A DNA stretch of 64,000 bases. Origin: Melampsora larici-populina 98AG31. Lineage: Eukaryota; Basidiomycota; Pucciniomycetes; Pucciniales; Melampsoraceae. The notes beneath the pieces are model-generated. The model was not told where the DNA came from. It made no database searches and worked only from the letters and a program-made list of their open reading frames with translations. A program made the position numbers and the translations under genes. The DNA lies in the NCBI RefSeq assembly GCF_000204055.1, contig NW_006768793.1:215983-279982 (forward strand), written 5' to 3'. This document shows, in pieces, positions 23,535-35,343 of this stretch (its first letter is position 1; each line of letters starts with the position of its first letter).

Positions 23535-25870
23535 AAAGCTACTTTTTAGATCCTGTTGATGAGGGCATCCTAAAATTAGCCTTGGCTTCTTATTAATAAG
23601 TTCAGGATTGGGTGCTTCATAGAGCTCATAGACCAATTAAGCTTTTCCATATCTTTAGTGTCTCCAGCCATATACAGCATAGCAGCACAATCTTAACTGT
23701 GGCAACAACACCTACCTGGAATGGTAATTTCAGATGAAACCGTATCTGAATGACAAGTTGGATTGATAAACCAAGTAGTCACATGTGAGAGAGAAGGCAA
23801 TTTCATGAGTTAGGATTTAAAAATAGATAGATTGTGGTGGAGAGTGTTTTGGTTATTTCTTTGAATGGTTTTTTTTGGGGGGGATAAAGCTTTTCTGTTG
23901 GTATTGTCATTTTTTCCCCAGGCAAAAATGTATTGGTAAACAAATCCAAAGTGACAGGTGCAATCAAGTGAAAGGCTACATGGTAGGTAGGTTTCTGTGT
24001 AGTGAACAAAAGCACAGTCTGCAGCATTCTGGGGCCAGAGATTTGAAAATTTCAGACAACTGTGACCACAATCCTAGCAAATGTTGTAATACAAGCTGAG
24101 TCCATACCTACATACCTGATTCAATTGATATCCTGGATGATTTTCATGACCATCAGATGAACCAGAGCCAGCTGTATGAGTCTTATTTGCAGAAGTTTGG
24201 GTACCTCCTTTCTTTCCACATTCACTCTTCTCTTTTCAGCCTTGGGATAGTAGGCCTGAGGTCTGATGAGGTTCCTACATCAAGAGCAGTGTCCATGTAC
24301 CTTCATCAAGGGTGGTATCTGTTTCTGGGTACTACTACAGCTGTATGCATGATGTTTTGAAAACCCTTTCAAAGAACCAAAATTTCAAATGAGTTTGAGA
24401 GCCCATGATTCCCTCTGTACCACTTTTGACAAAAACACCCAATCTGATCAATTGATTCATCCCCATGAAGACCAAGATAACTTGAGTGAATCATCTTGCT
24501 CAGCTTGGAGGAGATGGTTGGCTGTGACACTCAAACTCCACACTGTCTTCAATACATCCTGAACTGTTGCCTTTTGAAGTAGCCAATGAACAAACATCAA
24601 TTTCACTTGAGGAGAACAAAAGCCATGAGCAGCTTGTCTATAAGAATTTATGATTCAGATTGACAAGTATGCTGCTGAAAGTTGTTGATTTGGGCACTTA
24701 TAAGACTGTTAAACAGATAGTCATGAGCTCTCAAACTCATTTGGATTTTTGATTCTTTGATTTTTTTTTTCAAAAAGTTCATCAATCATGCATATCACCA
24801 TGTAAATATCCATGTAGCATGTCAATGTGCACACACAAAAGACTTTCCATAGACCCTGTAAAGACCCATCAAAGAGGTGCCAAAACAAGCACATCTTCCC
24901 TTTATCACTTAGGAGGTTGAACATCAGTTGACCCCTGCTAACAACAAAGGGTTCCACAATTCCTACAAATAAACTACTATTCACAAAAGGTGCTCAAGAA
25001 CAATCTTAGTCTAAATCTGACCAAAAGACTTTGAGATTTGGTTCAAAACTCTCTGTGTGTGTACATCAATGTGCTACAAAAATATTTACACAGTGATGCT
25101 GAAAATCATTGATTTAGGCGCTCATAAGACTGGTAAAGAGAGAATCATGAGCTCTCAAATTTGATTGGAATTTTTGATTTTTTGAAAAGTTTTTTCAAAA
25201 AGTCCATCAAGCATGCATATGGCTGTACTTGGTGGAGAAGCAGAACCACTGTGTAATTTATCACTAGTTCTCTTCACTACTTGCGTGTTGAATTGGTCAA
25301 TGTTGTTATGTAAGTGCTGACATTTTCCTTGCTAGTAAGTCTTTGTGATGGCTTGATGGATAGCAGTTGTTGGTGATGAATAAAGATTCATTGGAACTAG
25401 ATGGTAGCCTTTGGGTATTCATCATCCATGATCTTGCATGAAAGAACCATATTTCTCTTTGACTTCAATGATAGTGGCTTCCAAAAAACCTTGCTCAAAA
25501 GTCCCTCTCTCCTGAGTCTTAATCAACTAAAGTCTCGTGGGGAGTTGGAGACAACCTAGCCAATCTTTAAAGAGTTGAGAGCTTGGAGAATGGATTGCAT
25601 CAAGATTTGAACCCCAATTTTACATTTCCTTGATCAAGTTCTAAAGTAGAACTTTGATTATCTTTGAAATGTTAAATGTGATTTGAATCTATGATGTGTG
25701 CAATCAATTCTTCACGAGTAAAGCAAGAAGATGCAGAGTTGAATTGAAGATGAATGAATGATAGCTTGTAGATGAGAAAATGAGAGTCAGAGAAAGAGAG
25801 AAAGAGAGAAAGAGAGAAATCCAAGAGAAGGTTTGAGTAGAAATCTAATTTGTAATCCATTCAAATCGAG
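23535..25870. repeat. Gene-free repeat stretch with a ~130-bp direct repeat pair
   Basis: No gene was supported in these 2.3 kb. A segment at about 24669–24804 (tgctgaaagttgttgatttg through atcaatcatgcatatcacc) recurs in direct orientation at about 25096–25225 with roughly 80% identity by eye. Several T-rich runs are present. A GAAAGAGA microsatellite lies at about 25789–25819, close upstream of the next gene. Confidence 0.6.
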
Positions 25871-26015
25871 CCAATGGCAATAGGTTTGTTTCTTTCTCTC
25901 AGTCACACTTCACAACTCAGCACTAGCATTAGCAAGCTACATACTTCCTATATCCAATTCAACATTTATCAACCAACCACACACATTCTACTAAATCTCA
26001 ATCTAAGCTCAAGTC

Positions 26016-28973
26016 ATGAAGGATTCCAATCAAGAACAAGAATCGATGAGTTATGATCATGATCCACCCTCTTCATCACAATTTCAATTAGATTCATTAA
26101 ATGATTATTCTGATTTATTAGCTCAATCGGCTACTTCTTTTTTAAACCAACAACAAACTAATACTACTATCATCAATCTTTCTGAATTATCTTCTTTAAT
26201 CGATTTGAATTCAGCTACTCCGCTACCTTTGAATCCTAAATCGAAATCGACTACTACCACTTCAAGAGGAAGATCGAATTCTATCAAATCTATTCATGAC
26301 CATCATCAAAACTTACCTAATCTGATGGATCATTCAATCTCTTCGTTTGACTATCAATCTGTAAGTTTATTCCTTTCAATCCTATTCGAACTTCAAACTT
26401 ATATCTTTCTTTTGATCGGATATTAGAAAATACCAGATTCATGTCGAACTCCATCTCATTCACCACCTCCAATCATCAATAATATCCTATCAACTCCAGC
26501 TGCTATTGCTGCAATGTCACCTTTATCTTCTCGTACTCATTCTCCTCTGACTACCTTAACTCGAACGCGTTCAACCGATTTTTCACATCTTCGTAACACG
26601 CCACCTAAACCAACCACATCTCTTTTCCCAAGATCTAAATCTTCAACTGCTATTCGATCATCTCTTTCTCATAACCCTGCACTTGATTCAGATCCATCTA
26701 ATCCTGAACCAGATTCGATTCCGATCATCAAATCTATCTTACGAAGGCCTAATAGTCCAAGTAAAGGATCTCGTGCTAGATTCTTTAGTCCACGCGTTTT
26801 GGTTCAAGTGGATGATCAAGTCGGTAATGAATCAGACTTGGTAGATGATCAGGGTCACTTTAGAGCTCGTGAAGTGGTTCATGAGTTTGAAGTAGACGCT
26901 CCACCTAGTTCTCGTAACTCTTCTAGAACCGAACCTCCAAATCGATCACCTACTCATCAAAACATACCATCTTCGACTACCGGAATACGAAGGCCACATA
27001 TACCTCGCTTCACTATACCTGAACCTGCTGAACTAGATATCGAACCCATCTTACCGCGTCTTTCAACTTCTCCTTCACCTTCTCCGCCATCTTTACCATC
27101 AGCTGTCTTTCCCAATCCATCTCGAACTGGACTCTCTAAAAGCGATGGATCAACTTCCATTGTAGAATGTTCAAGCTCTCTCTTTGGATCTGAAAACCTT
27201 TCGAACATCATGGATGAAAGTGGTGGATTTTTAGGTGATGATACGACGTGGGGTGCTTTTGAGCGTTCACAAAATACTGAAAGATCAATTGATTTGAATC
27301 ATGTGGCTATGATGGAAGTCTTGGGTAATAAATCTTCATTACTCGGAAAAAGAAGTACCTCTTCTTCTTCTAGAAAACCTTTGACGGGTTCACAGTTTGA
27401 AGTTCTTCAGGAAACTGAAGAAGAAGCATCGGTGGATATGAATGAGTTTATGCGAAAGATGAATGGGGCTCATGAAAGCTCAATGGATCAAGCTTTGTAA
27501 GGCAATTTCCCCAAATCTCAACTTACTCAATGTCTTTGACATGTTTTTCTTTGATTCTCTAGGAGGGATGAGCCTGTTCCTGAGAATATGCAAATCTCAC
27601 AAGACTTTTCTACAACGTTTGAAATGTCTCGAATGATTCCTCTCAACCTTGCACCACTACCTACCAATCAAGAATCGCGTGGCGGTTCAATGCCTCATGA
27701 ACACAGTGATCGTGCACCAGCTATCACATCCCCTACTCGAACCATTCGACAAAAGGCAAGCATAGCACACCCACCATCCACCCCAAGCAGCGCACTTGCT
27801 CGATTGAATTTAGTCCAACAGTCAAAGAAAGATATACCTGCCTCTCCTAGTAGGTCACCCAAGAAAAAAGCGAGCACAACTCCAAGTTGTACGCCAGTAG
27901 ACGAAAACAAAAAACCAGTGCTGCTTGAGTTTATGAAGACCCGTTCATCTGATCTGAACACTCCTCAAGTCTTATCTAAACCGATAGTTTCTAAACGAGT
28001 GTCACTCTCGATTCCACCACCTGAATTGAAAAAGCGTGATTTTGGTACCCGACTCAATGGCACTGGAGTTTCTCGACGAAACTCAGAGATCGGTCCACCT
28101 ACCTCTGCACCAGCCACAGTAACAACGATAGTGGTTCCTAAACGACCTAGACCATCATCTACGATCATTCCTTCCCAAGCAGAGTTCGATTCTAGTCTGA
28201 TGCCACCCCCAGCATTACCATTAAAAAAACGAGTTTCACTTCTTCCGCCTGGAAAGACGAGTGGGATCGGATTAGGACTTCCTTCCTCTTCTTCTTCTTC
28301 GTATGCTCCTAGTCGAATGAAACCTAAACCTTCTAATGCGCTCTTACCTAGAGGTTCACCAAAGGTTTTGAAACCTAGAAGTTCGATCTCGAGTTCTTCT
28401 ATGACCCATCGATCACCTGCTCGAAAAGTCTTACAACCTCGAGCTTCGATTCCTTCTAGACCTAGAAGTTCGATAATTACTAGTACTACAGATCGGGTGA
28501 CCAAAGAAATTGGAAATCTTAAAATCGAACCCACTCGACCGATGATGGTAAAAAAACCTTCGTCGAGTTCTTCGATCTCTTCAACCAGTTCAAACCACGG
28601 TAAAAAACCAATGATCATGAGACCTTCGATCTCCTCCACCGATCTAAGTTCCTTACGTGGGAAACCCAGCTCGATGACCAAACTGCCAAATCCTTCATCA
28701 AACGAACCGAGTGTTTCGAAACCTTTGGTAGGCTCAGGTATGAAAGCTTCTGCTTCAGTTAATGATTTGTGTGTAGGTATGGAAAAGACAAAGATCAGAC
28801 CTACGTTTTCTTCAACCGATTTGAAGAGTTTAAGGAATCCTAACTTACCTGCTTCGATGATGAAGTATCAGAATGGTGGAGGGTTGTCATTGGTTAGGTC
28901 TATGAGAAGGTCTGGGGTTGGGGTTGGGGTTGGGAAGGGGTTGGTGGACGAGTTTGGGATGACGGGTAAGTAG
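26016..28973 (+). CDS. Large Ser/Pro-rich, mostly disordered protein, three exons
   Basis: Exons 26016–26360, 26427–27496 and 27563–28973 join in phase and give 941 residues. Composition is dominated by Ser, Pro, Thr, Arg and Lys, with many S/T-P and R-x-x-S sites, as in heavily phosphorylated cytoskeletal, cell-cycle or signalling proteins. A conserved-looking island is KSILRRPNSPSKGSRARFFS (second exon), with others around TWGAFERSQNTERSIDLNHV. The C-terminal half is a long basic Ser-rich linker with repeated PRSSI, SSTDL and ARKV-like phrases. There is no signal peptide or membrane span. I cannot name the family. The 5' flank is CT/GA rich. Unbroken frames across three exons of nearly 3 kb make the gene itself secure. 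Confidence 0.85.
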
Positions 28974-29944
28974 AGTGGGTGGCCTGATGGTTTGGGAATC
29001 AGATGGGTTTGATTGGGTCTAGAGAATCTTGAGGAAATTGGTTTGGTTTTTTGACTTTTTACTTTTTTTTTTGGGAGGTTTGGATCTCCTTTTTCCTGTT
29101 TTTTTTTGTCGTTCTTTTTTATATTTATTTATATATGTGTAAAGTGTGGTGGGTTATGAATCAAGTTGTGGGTATCTTTAAAGAACTTTATGTATAGATG
29201 AGAAAAGAAAAAGAGATGGTGGTGGTGGTGGTGGTAGTTGAACATATATTTAAAAAAATAAAGTGGGTTTGAAAACAATGAATGATTCAAAAAATTTATG
29301 GGTTGGTTGGTTTACTTTACTTTTTTTCTTGGTTTACTTTCCTTTTTTTTTGGTTTGCTTTATTTTTTGTTTGGTTTACTTTCTTTTTTTGCTGGTTTGC
29401 TTCTTTTTTTGCTGGCTTGTGTTTTTTGACTTGTTTGCTTGCTTGTAAGATTTTGAATATGAATGAAGATTTTTTTATAGAATTTTTGCAAAAAAAAATC
29501 TACAAGTGTTTAAGGAAACCAAAAGACTTATTTACGTAGTATGAGAATGAATATATGTAGGTTCAATAAAGTTTATACTGTTCAGTTAAATAAAGTAGAA
29601 TAACATCAGATTACAATTCACAAGAGTTTTGAGAAATAGACACTATTCAAAATCACTTGGGGTATTGGGCAGAACTTGAAGTTGAAGAAATGGGTTGAAA
29701 CAGGTTTTTTCGGGTTGCTTGTGTTCTTTGTTTGCTGGCTTGCTTGTAAGATTTTAAGTGTGAATGAAGAAAGATTTTTTATAGAATTTTTGCAAAAGAA
29801 AACTAAAAGTATTTAAGGAAACTGAAAGACTTATTTACGTAGTATGAGAATGAATATATGTAGGTTTAAGAAGGATTATACTCTTCAGTTATAAAAATTA
29901 GAGTAATCTCAAATGATGATCCATAAGGATTTTTGAGAAATATA
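28974..29944. repeat. T-rich tract and 301-bp tandem duplication
   Basis: After the stop codon comes a probable 3' UTR with T runs and a GGT microsatellite (about 29216–29236). From about 29290 to 29440 a ggtttactttctttttt-type minisatellite makes leucine/phenylalanine-only shadow frames. The segment starting gtaagatttt at 29445 repeats at 29746 (period 301) and includes acttatttacgtagtatgag in both copies. The second copy stops exactly where the foldback element at 29945 begins. Confidence 0.8.
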
Positions 29945-30567
29945 CACTGTGAACATCATTAAACTTCCCCAAGTTAGAAGAGGAAAATGATTAATGGTAC
30001 AGTTTGTCATCAAAGGATCCAATACTGCACAACTGAGCCATGACACCTACACTACATATGTGCAGCAAGCCAAGTAAATAGTTGTCTATCATGTACATAC
30101 AGTTCTGCTCAGTTTTTTGCTCATCAGAATAGATAAATTACATGTTATACCACATGTAATTTTTTTGACTTTGCAAAAATTGTCCCAAAAATTCACTACA
30201 TATAATTCTGTAGCTGCTCAGGCAATATTGTTGAAGCTCTTTCTGAGTAACAAAAAGGGTGTTACATGCAGTTGAATTGATGAGATTACACCAAAATGTT
30301 GAGTCAGTGTATGCAGTCAATCTTTTGAATGCTTTTGTCAATCTGAAAAAAGTTACAGCATGTATTACATATGAATAAATTATTCTGATGAGGAGATAAC
30401 TAAGCAGAACTGTATGTACATGATAACCACCTATTCACTGAGCCTTTTACACATATGTAGTGTGCGTGTTATGGCTCAGGTGTGGAGTACTGGATCCTTC
30501 TATGACAAACTGTACTATTAATCATTTTCCTATTCCAACTTGGGGAAGTTGAATGATGTTCACAGTG
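29945..30567 (-). mobile_element. 623-bp foldback element, copy 2 (inverted relative to copy 1)
   Basis: Left end CACTGTGAACATCATT is matched perfectly by the reverse complement of the right end (AATGATGTTCACAGTG). Both sides are flanked by TA within tata, compatible with a Tc1/mariner-type TA target. Arms extend about 230 bases. The centre carries, on the minus strand, a 67-codon frame (MTKAFKR, 30341 down) similar to that of copy 1. Confidence 0.87.
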
Positions 30568-30586
30568 TATACTGGTATAGTTTTCA

Positions 30587-30613
30587 GTATAGTATAGTTG
30601 AACTATACTATAC
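30587..30613. repeat. Perfect 27-nt TA-rich palindrome
   Basis: Arms gtatagtatagtt and aactatactatac are exact complements around one base. It lies about 20 bases beyond the foldback element and inside a tatag-rich patch that extends to about 30645; it could form a stable hairpin. Confidence 0.85.
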
Positions 30614-31180
30614 CCATAGTATAATGTACTAGTATAGTATAGTGACAGCCTTGATACAGCCCACCCATAGAGCTATTTCCACCTTGACAAACCCAATCAA
30701 TACGGCATCTTGCAATGACTGCTGAAGTGCTGATGGCACAATGGTAAGGCCACCAGCGGTGATTGATGCATGTATTTATGTGTTCTGCTTGTAAATTGGG
30801 TTCAAAGCATATGTTTTGCTCCCACTTTTTGAGCTCTTGGTTAATCTCAAAACAATACAATTTTTTTGGTGATGAAGTTTTACATAACTTTTTTGCTGCT
30901 CAGGTGCACCAAAAATGAACTGTCTTGGGAGGTTAATGGTACTGGCACAGTTCCATTGAATGTCCCAAAAACATTCCCAAAGTGTGGGCAAAAGAAAGAT
31001 TCAACAAGGGTCAAATCACATTGAGGAGTGCAAAGCAGACAGCTTTGGACCACCACACCATTTAATAAAATTGACTTTCAAAAAACTCCTTGAAGTCAGA
31101 TTCTATCCAACAATATATGAAGCTACAGTTCAATATTTGTAGACTGTATGAGAATATTTCCAATATATGTCTGTTGGAAT
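30614..31180. other. Intergenic repeat-like sequence, no gene seen
   Basis: No frame with coding character. The stretch ends with GTTGGAAT (31173–31180), the left target duplication of the following MITE. Confidence 0.4.
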
Positions 31181-31617
31181 AGGACCCTGGAATGCACCTA
31201 CGGAGGTTAGTGACGTAGATTGCAACCTTTTTGTAACAGATTATTTGGGTACAAAATCACACTTCTCTTTTGCTAGAGGAGCGCAAACGTAGCGCAAGAC
31301 GCAGAGCTTTCATATGCACTAACTTTTAACCCCATAGCACCGATACTTCCCAATATATTCAAGTGTAAAGCCCAAAACTAGCCAAAATCAAAGGTCGGAA
31401 TTGGGCCTTGGCGGCCCAAAAATTTTTTGTGCCTTTGCAATTTACGCCGCAGTGAGGCAAGCTACAGGGGTCAGACCAAGCTCATTTGATAGCCCTATTT
31501 CATGTGCATCTTTTGAAGTGCTTGTGAGCGTGGGAGAATGAGTGGTGTGTAGCGTAGAGCCCAAAAACTGGAAATTGGGCTTCATCACTACCCTCTGTAG
31601 GCGCATTCCAGGGTCCT
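31181..31617. mobile_element. 437-bp MITE with perfect 8-bp TSD (hAT-like)
   Basis: The left end AGGACCCTGGAATGC is matched by the reverse complement of the right end, and similarity continues through cctac-gag. GTTGGAAT occurs directly on both sides (31173–31180 and 31618–31625), an 8-bp duplication as made by hAT-type transposases. A single related end (ggaccctggaatgcctctac) is present near 46470 without a partner. Confidence 0.92.
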
Positions 31618-31650
31618 GTTGGAATGCACCCACATTCCGGCTACATCAAC

Positions 31651-31982
31651 TAGGGCTGCGCGCCGGAGCCGGACCCAGCCCCGCCCGGCTGAGTCTGCCC
31701 AACAACCTCTGGACAGCTTGCAGTCCGTGCCCCAGGGCCACAAAACCTCACGTGTTGTACTCACAAAGGCGCCCTGAGGGCACTTGGGCAGGTCGGCCAC
31801 CGGGGATGCCAATCATCCCAAGTTGTACAACTTGTGGTTTTTGTGCCTAAAATCTTAGCCTGACTCTGCCTGGCCCCTAGGCCTCAAGTTCAGGGTGCGC
31901 CCCGCCTGGCCCTGAACCATTTTTGAAGGACATTGGGTTTCTTTGTGGCCAGGTCGCGCCCCGGGGCCGGGTCACAGCCCTA
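31651..31982. mobile_element. 332-bp GC-rich hAT MITE with perfect 8-bp TSD
   Basis: The left end is TAGGGCTG and the right end CAGCCCTA. Both subterminal regions are GC-rich and partly complementary (cggagccggaccc, ccggggccgggtc). ACATCAAC is duplicated exactly at 31643–31650 and 31983–31990. TIR start and 8-bp duplication fit hAT elements. It sits only 17 bases from the right duplication of the preceding MITE. Confidence 0.93.
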
Positions 31983-34900
31983 ACATCAACTGTGCACATG
32001 GACCACATGACCAATTTTTTTTGATCATTTTTTCAACCTTTCTGAAAACCAGACTGTACATGGTCCATGTACAGTCCCCTCCAAGTGGTTTATGTATTCA
32101 CTCCATTGCTTGAGCAGTACCAGGGCAAAACTGCATCTCCCTTTAAATGACCCTTTTAAATTTTTCTGATCAATCAATCCAAATCTTTCAATAGATCAAA
32201 ACACAGGCAAAAATCCCTGATTGTTTTCTGATAAAACAAATTTTAATTCAGAGAAAATAAGTTGAAGTGATCCACCTGTACATAGTTGAAAATCTATGTG
32301 GAAAGGAATGTGGTCCCAGGTTTTGGTACCAGGCAACCCCAATGGTTAAAAATCATAGGTGTGAGGACATGTACTTCCTACATAGATAGCCATTGGGAGC
32401 TTGAAGAATTGTAAACTTTCAAAACCAAGATCCATGTTTGAAAGTGTGGCATACCTTAAATTTGCCAAAATCCTACACTGTTGCTTGCAAGCCAAGGCCC
32501 AGAAAGGGACTTACATCAAACTTGCATGCAGACAAAGGTCAGGAACAAGAGCTTGGCTGGGGACGTCCTTGCAAGCCTTCTGTACCTTGTGTTTACCAAG
32601 GACTCCTGCCGGACCCAAAGTAAACATTGTGTGTTAGTCTTGCAGTACACCATCTTCCCCCAGGAAGTTACATCCTTCTTGCCTAAAAAGCTCATCAAAG
32701 GTACACCACGGGAGGGTCTGGACCGCCTTCGGTCCGGCAGGAACGGCCGTTGCAAGGCCGCCCATCCCTGCAGAGGGATGGGCGGCCTTTGGGTAGACCT
32801 AGGCTATTCTGTTTGCCGGCGGCCTATTGCGACGGCCGTTGGACAGCCACAAAGCGGCAATGAGGTCGTATGAAGACGACCCGCAGGCGGTCCATCAGTG
32901 AATTCGGGGGCGCGCAAAAAAGCCGCCCCTGGTAGCTGCACACTATTCAAGGTGCGGCTACAAGGGACGGCGTAGAATATGAGATGCGCCCTCAGACGTT
33001 GTATATTTTTGCTATCATCCTTACTCTCAACAGCAGGCCAACTCAGTAGTTTATAAGTCCACACTTGATCATTACCCTGTTCAATCATTTACATTGCATT
33101 TCTGTTACAAACACTACAAAAGCCAATTAAAAATAGCTAATACATTGATTTCTTTATGTAACAATTGATCTCAAAGAAAAACACTACCTCATTCGCATCA
33201 TGACTTCATCGCTTAGACAGTAGATTATATACTCACCTAACAAGACATGAATGATTAATAGAGACAAGAATCAACTTCAGTAAAATCAAATCAGACAAAA
33301 TAAGAGAGCTTACTTACATGAGAATTCATTCCATGTTTCGCATCCGGGCAGTTTAGTCATACCAAATTGCTAACAAACCCTAAAAACGAATATAAGATTG
33401 AAACTGTATAATGTTAAGCATACAATGTGTGAAAAAAAACTATATGATCGGTGAAGATCTTCAAAAATCGATCAATAGACTAAAACAATCAAAGTAGCAA
33501 GATCATCAATATCAAAATCAGAAGATTAAATGCAAAGAAACAAGACAAAAACTTACTTGACATGAGAACAAGATAAAACAGCCAGGAATCTCGGAGGTAA
33601 AGGAGACAAGTGTCGGGGTGAAGATAATTGACGTTGAAATTGAGGTGATGTAGCGACTAACCGATGCAAGCTGTTGTGAGAATGATTGAAATCAACACTG
33701 AAGTGCTGTTGTAGGATGTTGGCGAGAGGTTGTTGAAAATAGAGACGGACATGGTATCGAAGTCGGATGACGTTGATCGGAGGTGTTGGAGCTGAAGTCG
33801 TTGATTGTCAATTGGCAAGGGGAATGTAAGTTCAAACAAAGAGATTTGGAAAGGAAAATGATGATTGGAGCAAGGTCGAGTCACCGGTATCATCAAACTT
33901 GACCTAACCCAGTGAGTTCGACACGGTGGGAGACGGGAGTCATTGGTTGAAGACTGGTCTTCCGGCGATCTTCAACCGGTCATAAGCAGGTCTGCGATGA
34001 CTATGGTCCGAGGGTGGCCAAATGGCCGCACAGAATGGCCCGCACAATTCATGGTCTACAGGTCGCCAGTGGACGGCCAATGTCCACGCCCGTGGGCTGA
34101 AATCCGACCCGGCCGATCTCAGGCCGCGGTCGACCGAATTTGGGCACAGAACCCTCCCATGGTGTAGGCTCCCAACGGCAGATAGCACATGTAACTTTTC
34201 TCTTGAGCCCTAGATCATGAGTAGTTGAGACTGTTGAGACCCAATCTTTGAGGGACATTATTACAAGACAAAATCAACTTCCTTGGGAAAAAAATAGCGT
34301 ATATTGTGCGCAAGACCACCTCGCACAATGTCCATTGTGGGTCTGGCAGGATTACTTGGTAAACAAAAGGTACATAAGGCTTGTGAGGACGTCCCCAGCC
34401 AAACTCTTCTTCCTGACCTTTTTCTGCATGCAAATTTGGCGTAAGTCCCTCGCTGGGGCTCGAGTTAAGTTTAGGCGCACACGATTTTTTCAAGATCCAT
34501 GATCAAAGTTTTATAACAAGGACAATTGCCAAGGAGCGGAGATTCTGGAGAGATCATGTCCATCCGGGCGCAGTGAGTGCGAACAAAAGTTTGTAAGAAG
34601 CCATCACTGTAACTTCAGTAAAAAGCCACATAAGTGGGATGTGGAAAAATATTCACATAACATTTGTCGTGGATGGACTGATGATAGGTAACGATACTGA
34701 TGACGATCATGATGATTATGACATCATGAAGATTACCTAATGTTTTTTATTCCTTCATCATGTTATCAGATAATCTTTTTCATGTTCACTTTCCCGTTGT
34801 TTTTTCTCTTTATCAACATTAAGAATTCGTATCACACAATTTCATCAGATCGTTCTTTTCTTTTGAACATCGCCTGCTGCATTAGATACTATCACTCTCA

Positions 34901-35343
34901 TCGACCAAAGGATCATCTCAGGTCACAGTCTTTACTGAATGGATATCTATTTCCTTCTACATGATTTCGCTCATGATGAAGAGGAACCGACTTCAAGTAG
35001 CTTCAAGTACATGACTGAAATTCGACTGTACAGTCTCTTGAGTTTGGCATATGAGAGGATGGCTCAATAAGCTCACCATCTCGTGGGTCGAGGTGAGATA
35101 CACGCAGCAAACCAGACCCTCCTTTGACTTTGAGACCAGATGATCGTGACAGTTGTCATTTAAGATGACGAACCATACATACTCATATTTCCACCGGTGC
35201 ATATTTCTTAGGAACTCATCCAGTTTCAAATATCCATGTTTAATCAAAGTTCATCATTTGGCTCTCCAGTTTTGTTTCCTTTTTCAAAATCTTCATCTTC
35301 CCTAACAAATCACTTCATTTAGAATCATTTGAATCTTCAAACC
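31983..35343. repeat. Gene-free region framed by an inverted repeat of about 210 bp
   Basis: A segment at about 32494–32700 (agggacttacatcaaacttg, then gcttggctggggacgtcc) is repeated in inverted orientation at about 34255–34460 with close to 87% identity by eye. Between the arms lie a GC-rich island (32700–32960) holding a perfect hairpin and an AT-rich stretch (33000–33650). The arms may be termini of a roughly 2-kb element, or two separate insertions. From 34500 to 35343 nothing but the promoter side of the next gene is seen. Confidence 0.6.
32754..32789. repeat. Perfect GC-rich hairpin, 16-bp arms
   Basis: AAGGCCGCCCATCCCT and its exact complement are separated by a 4-nt loop GCAG. It would be a very stable stem in DNA or RNA. 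It lies inside the GC-rich island of the inverted-repeat region and has no gene of its own. Confidence 0.9.

Noticed and set aside
27965..28681. 238-codon minus-strand frame opposite the Ser/Pro-rich protein
   Set aside because: Antisense shadow of a strongly biased coding exon; the plus-strand gene has in-phase introns on both sides.
29263..29539. Apparent membrane protein of Leu/Phe/Trp only
   Set aside because: Translation of a ggtttactttcttttt-type T-rich minisatellite, not a gene.
32401..32873. Frames in the left inverted arm that resemble frames in the right arm (…GWGRP…PSVPCVYQG)
   Set aside because: Similarity is explained by about 87% DNA identity of the arms; differences do not favour silent positions and no longer frame exists.
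33943..34258. Short frames on both strands around a GC-rich patch (MVEDWSSGDL…)
   Set aside because: Overlapping frames on both strands with similar composition and no homology; probably repeat-derived.
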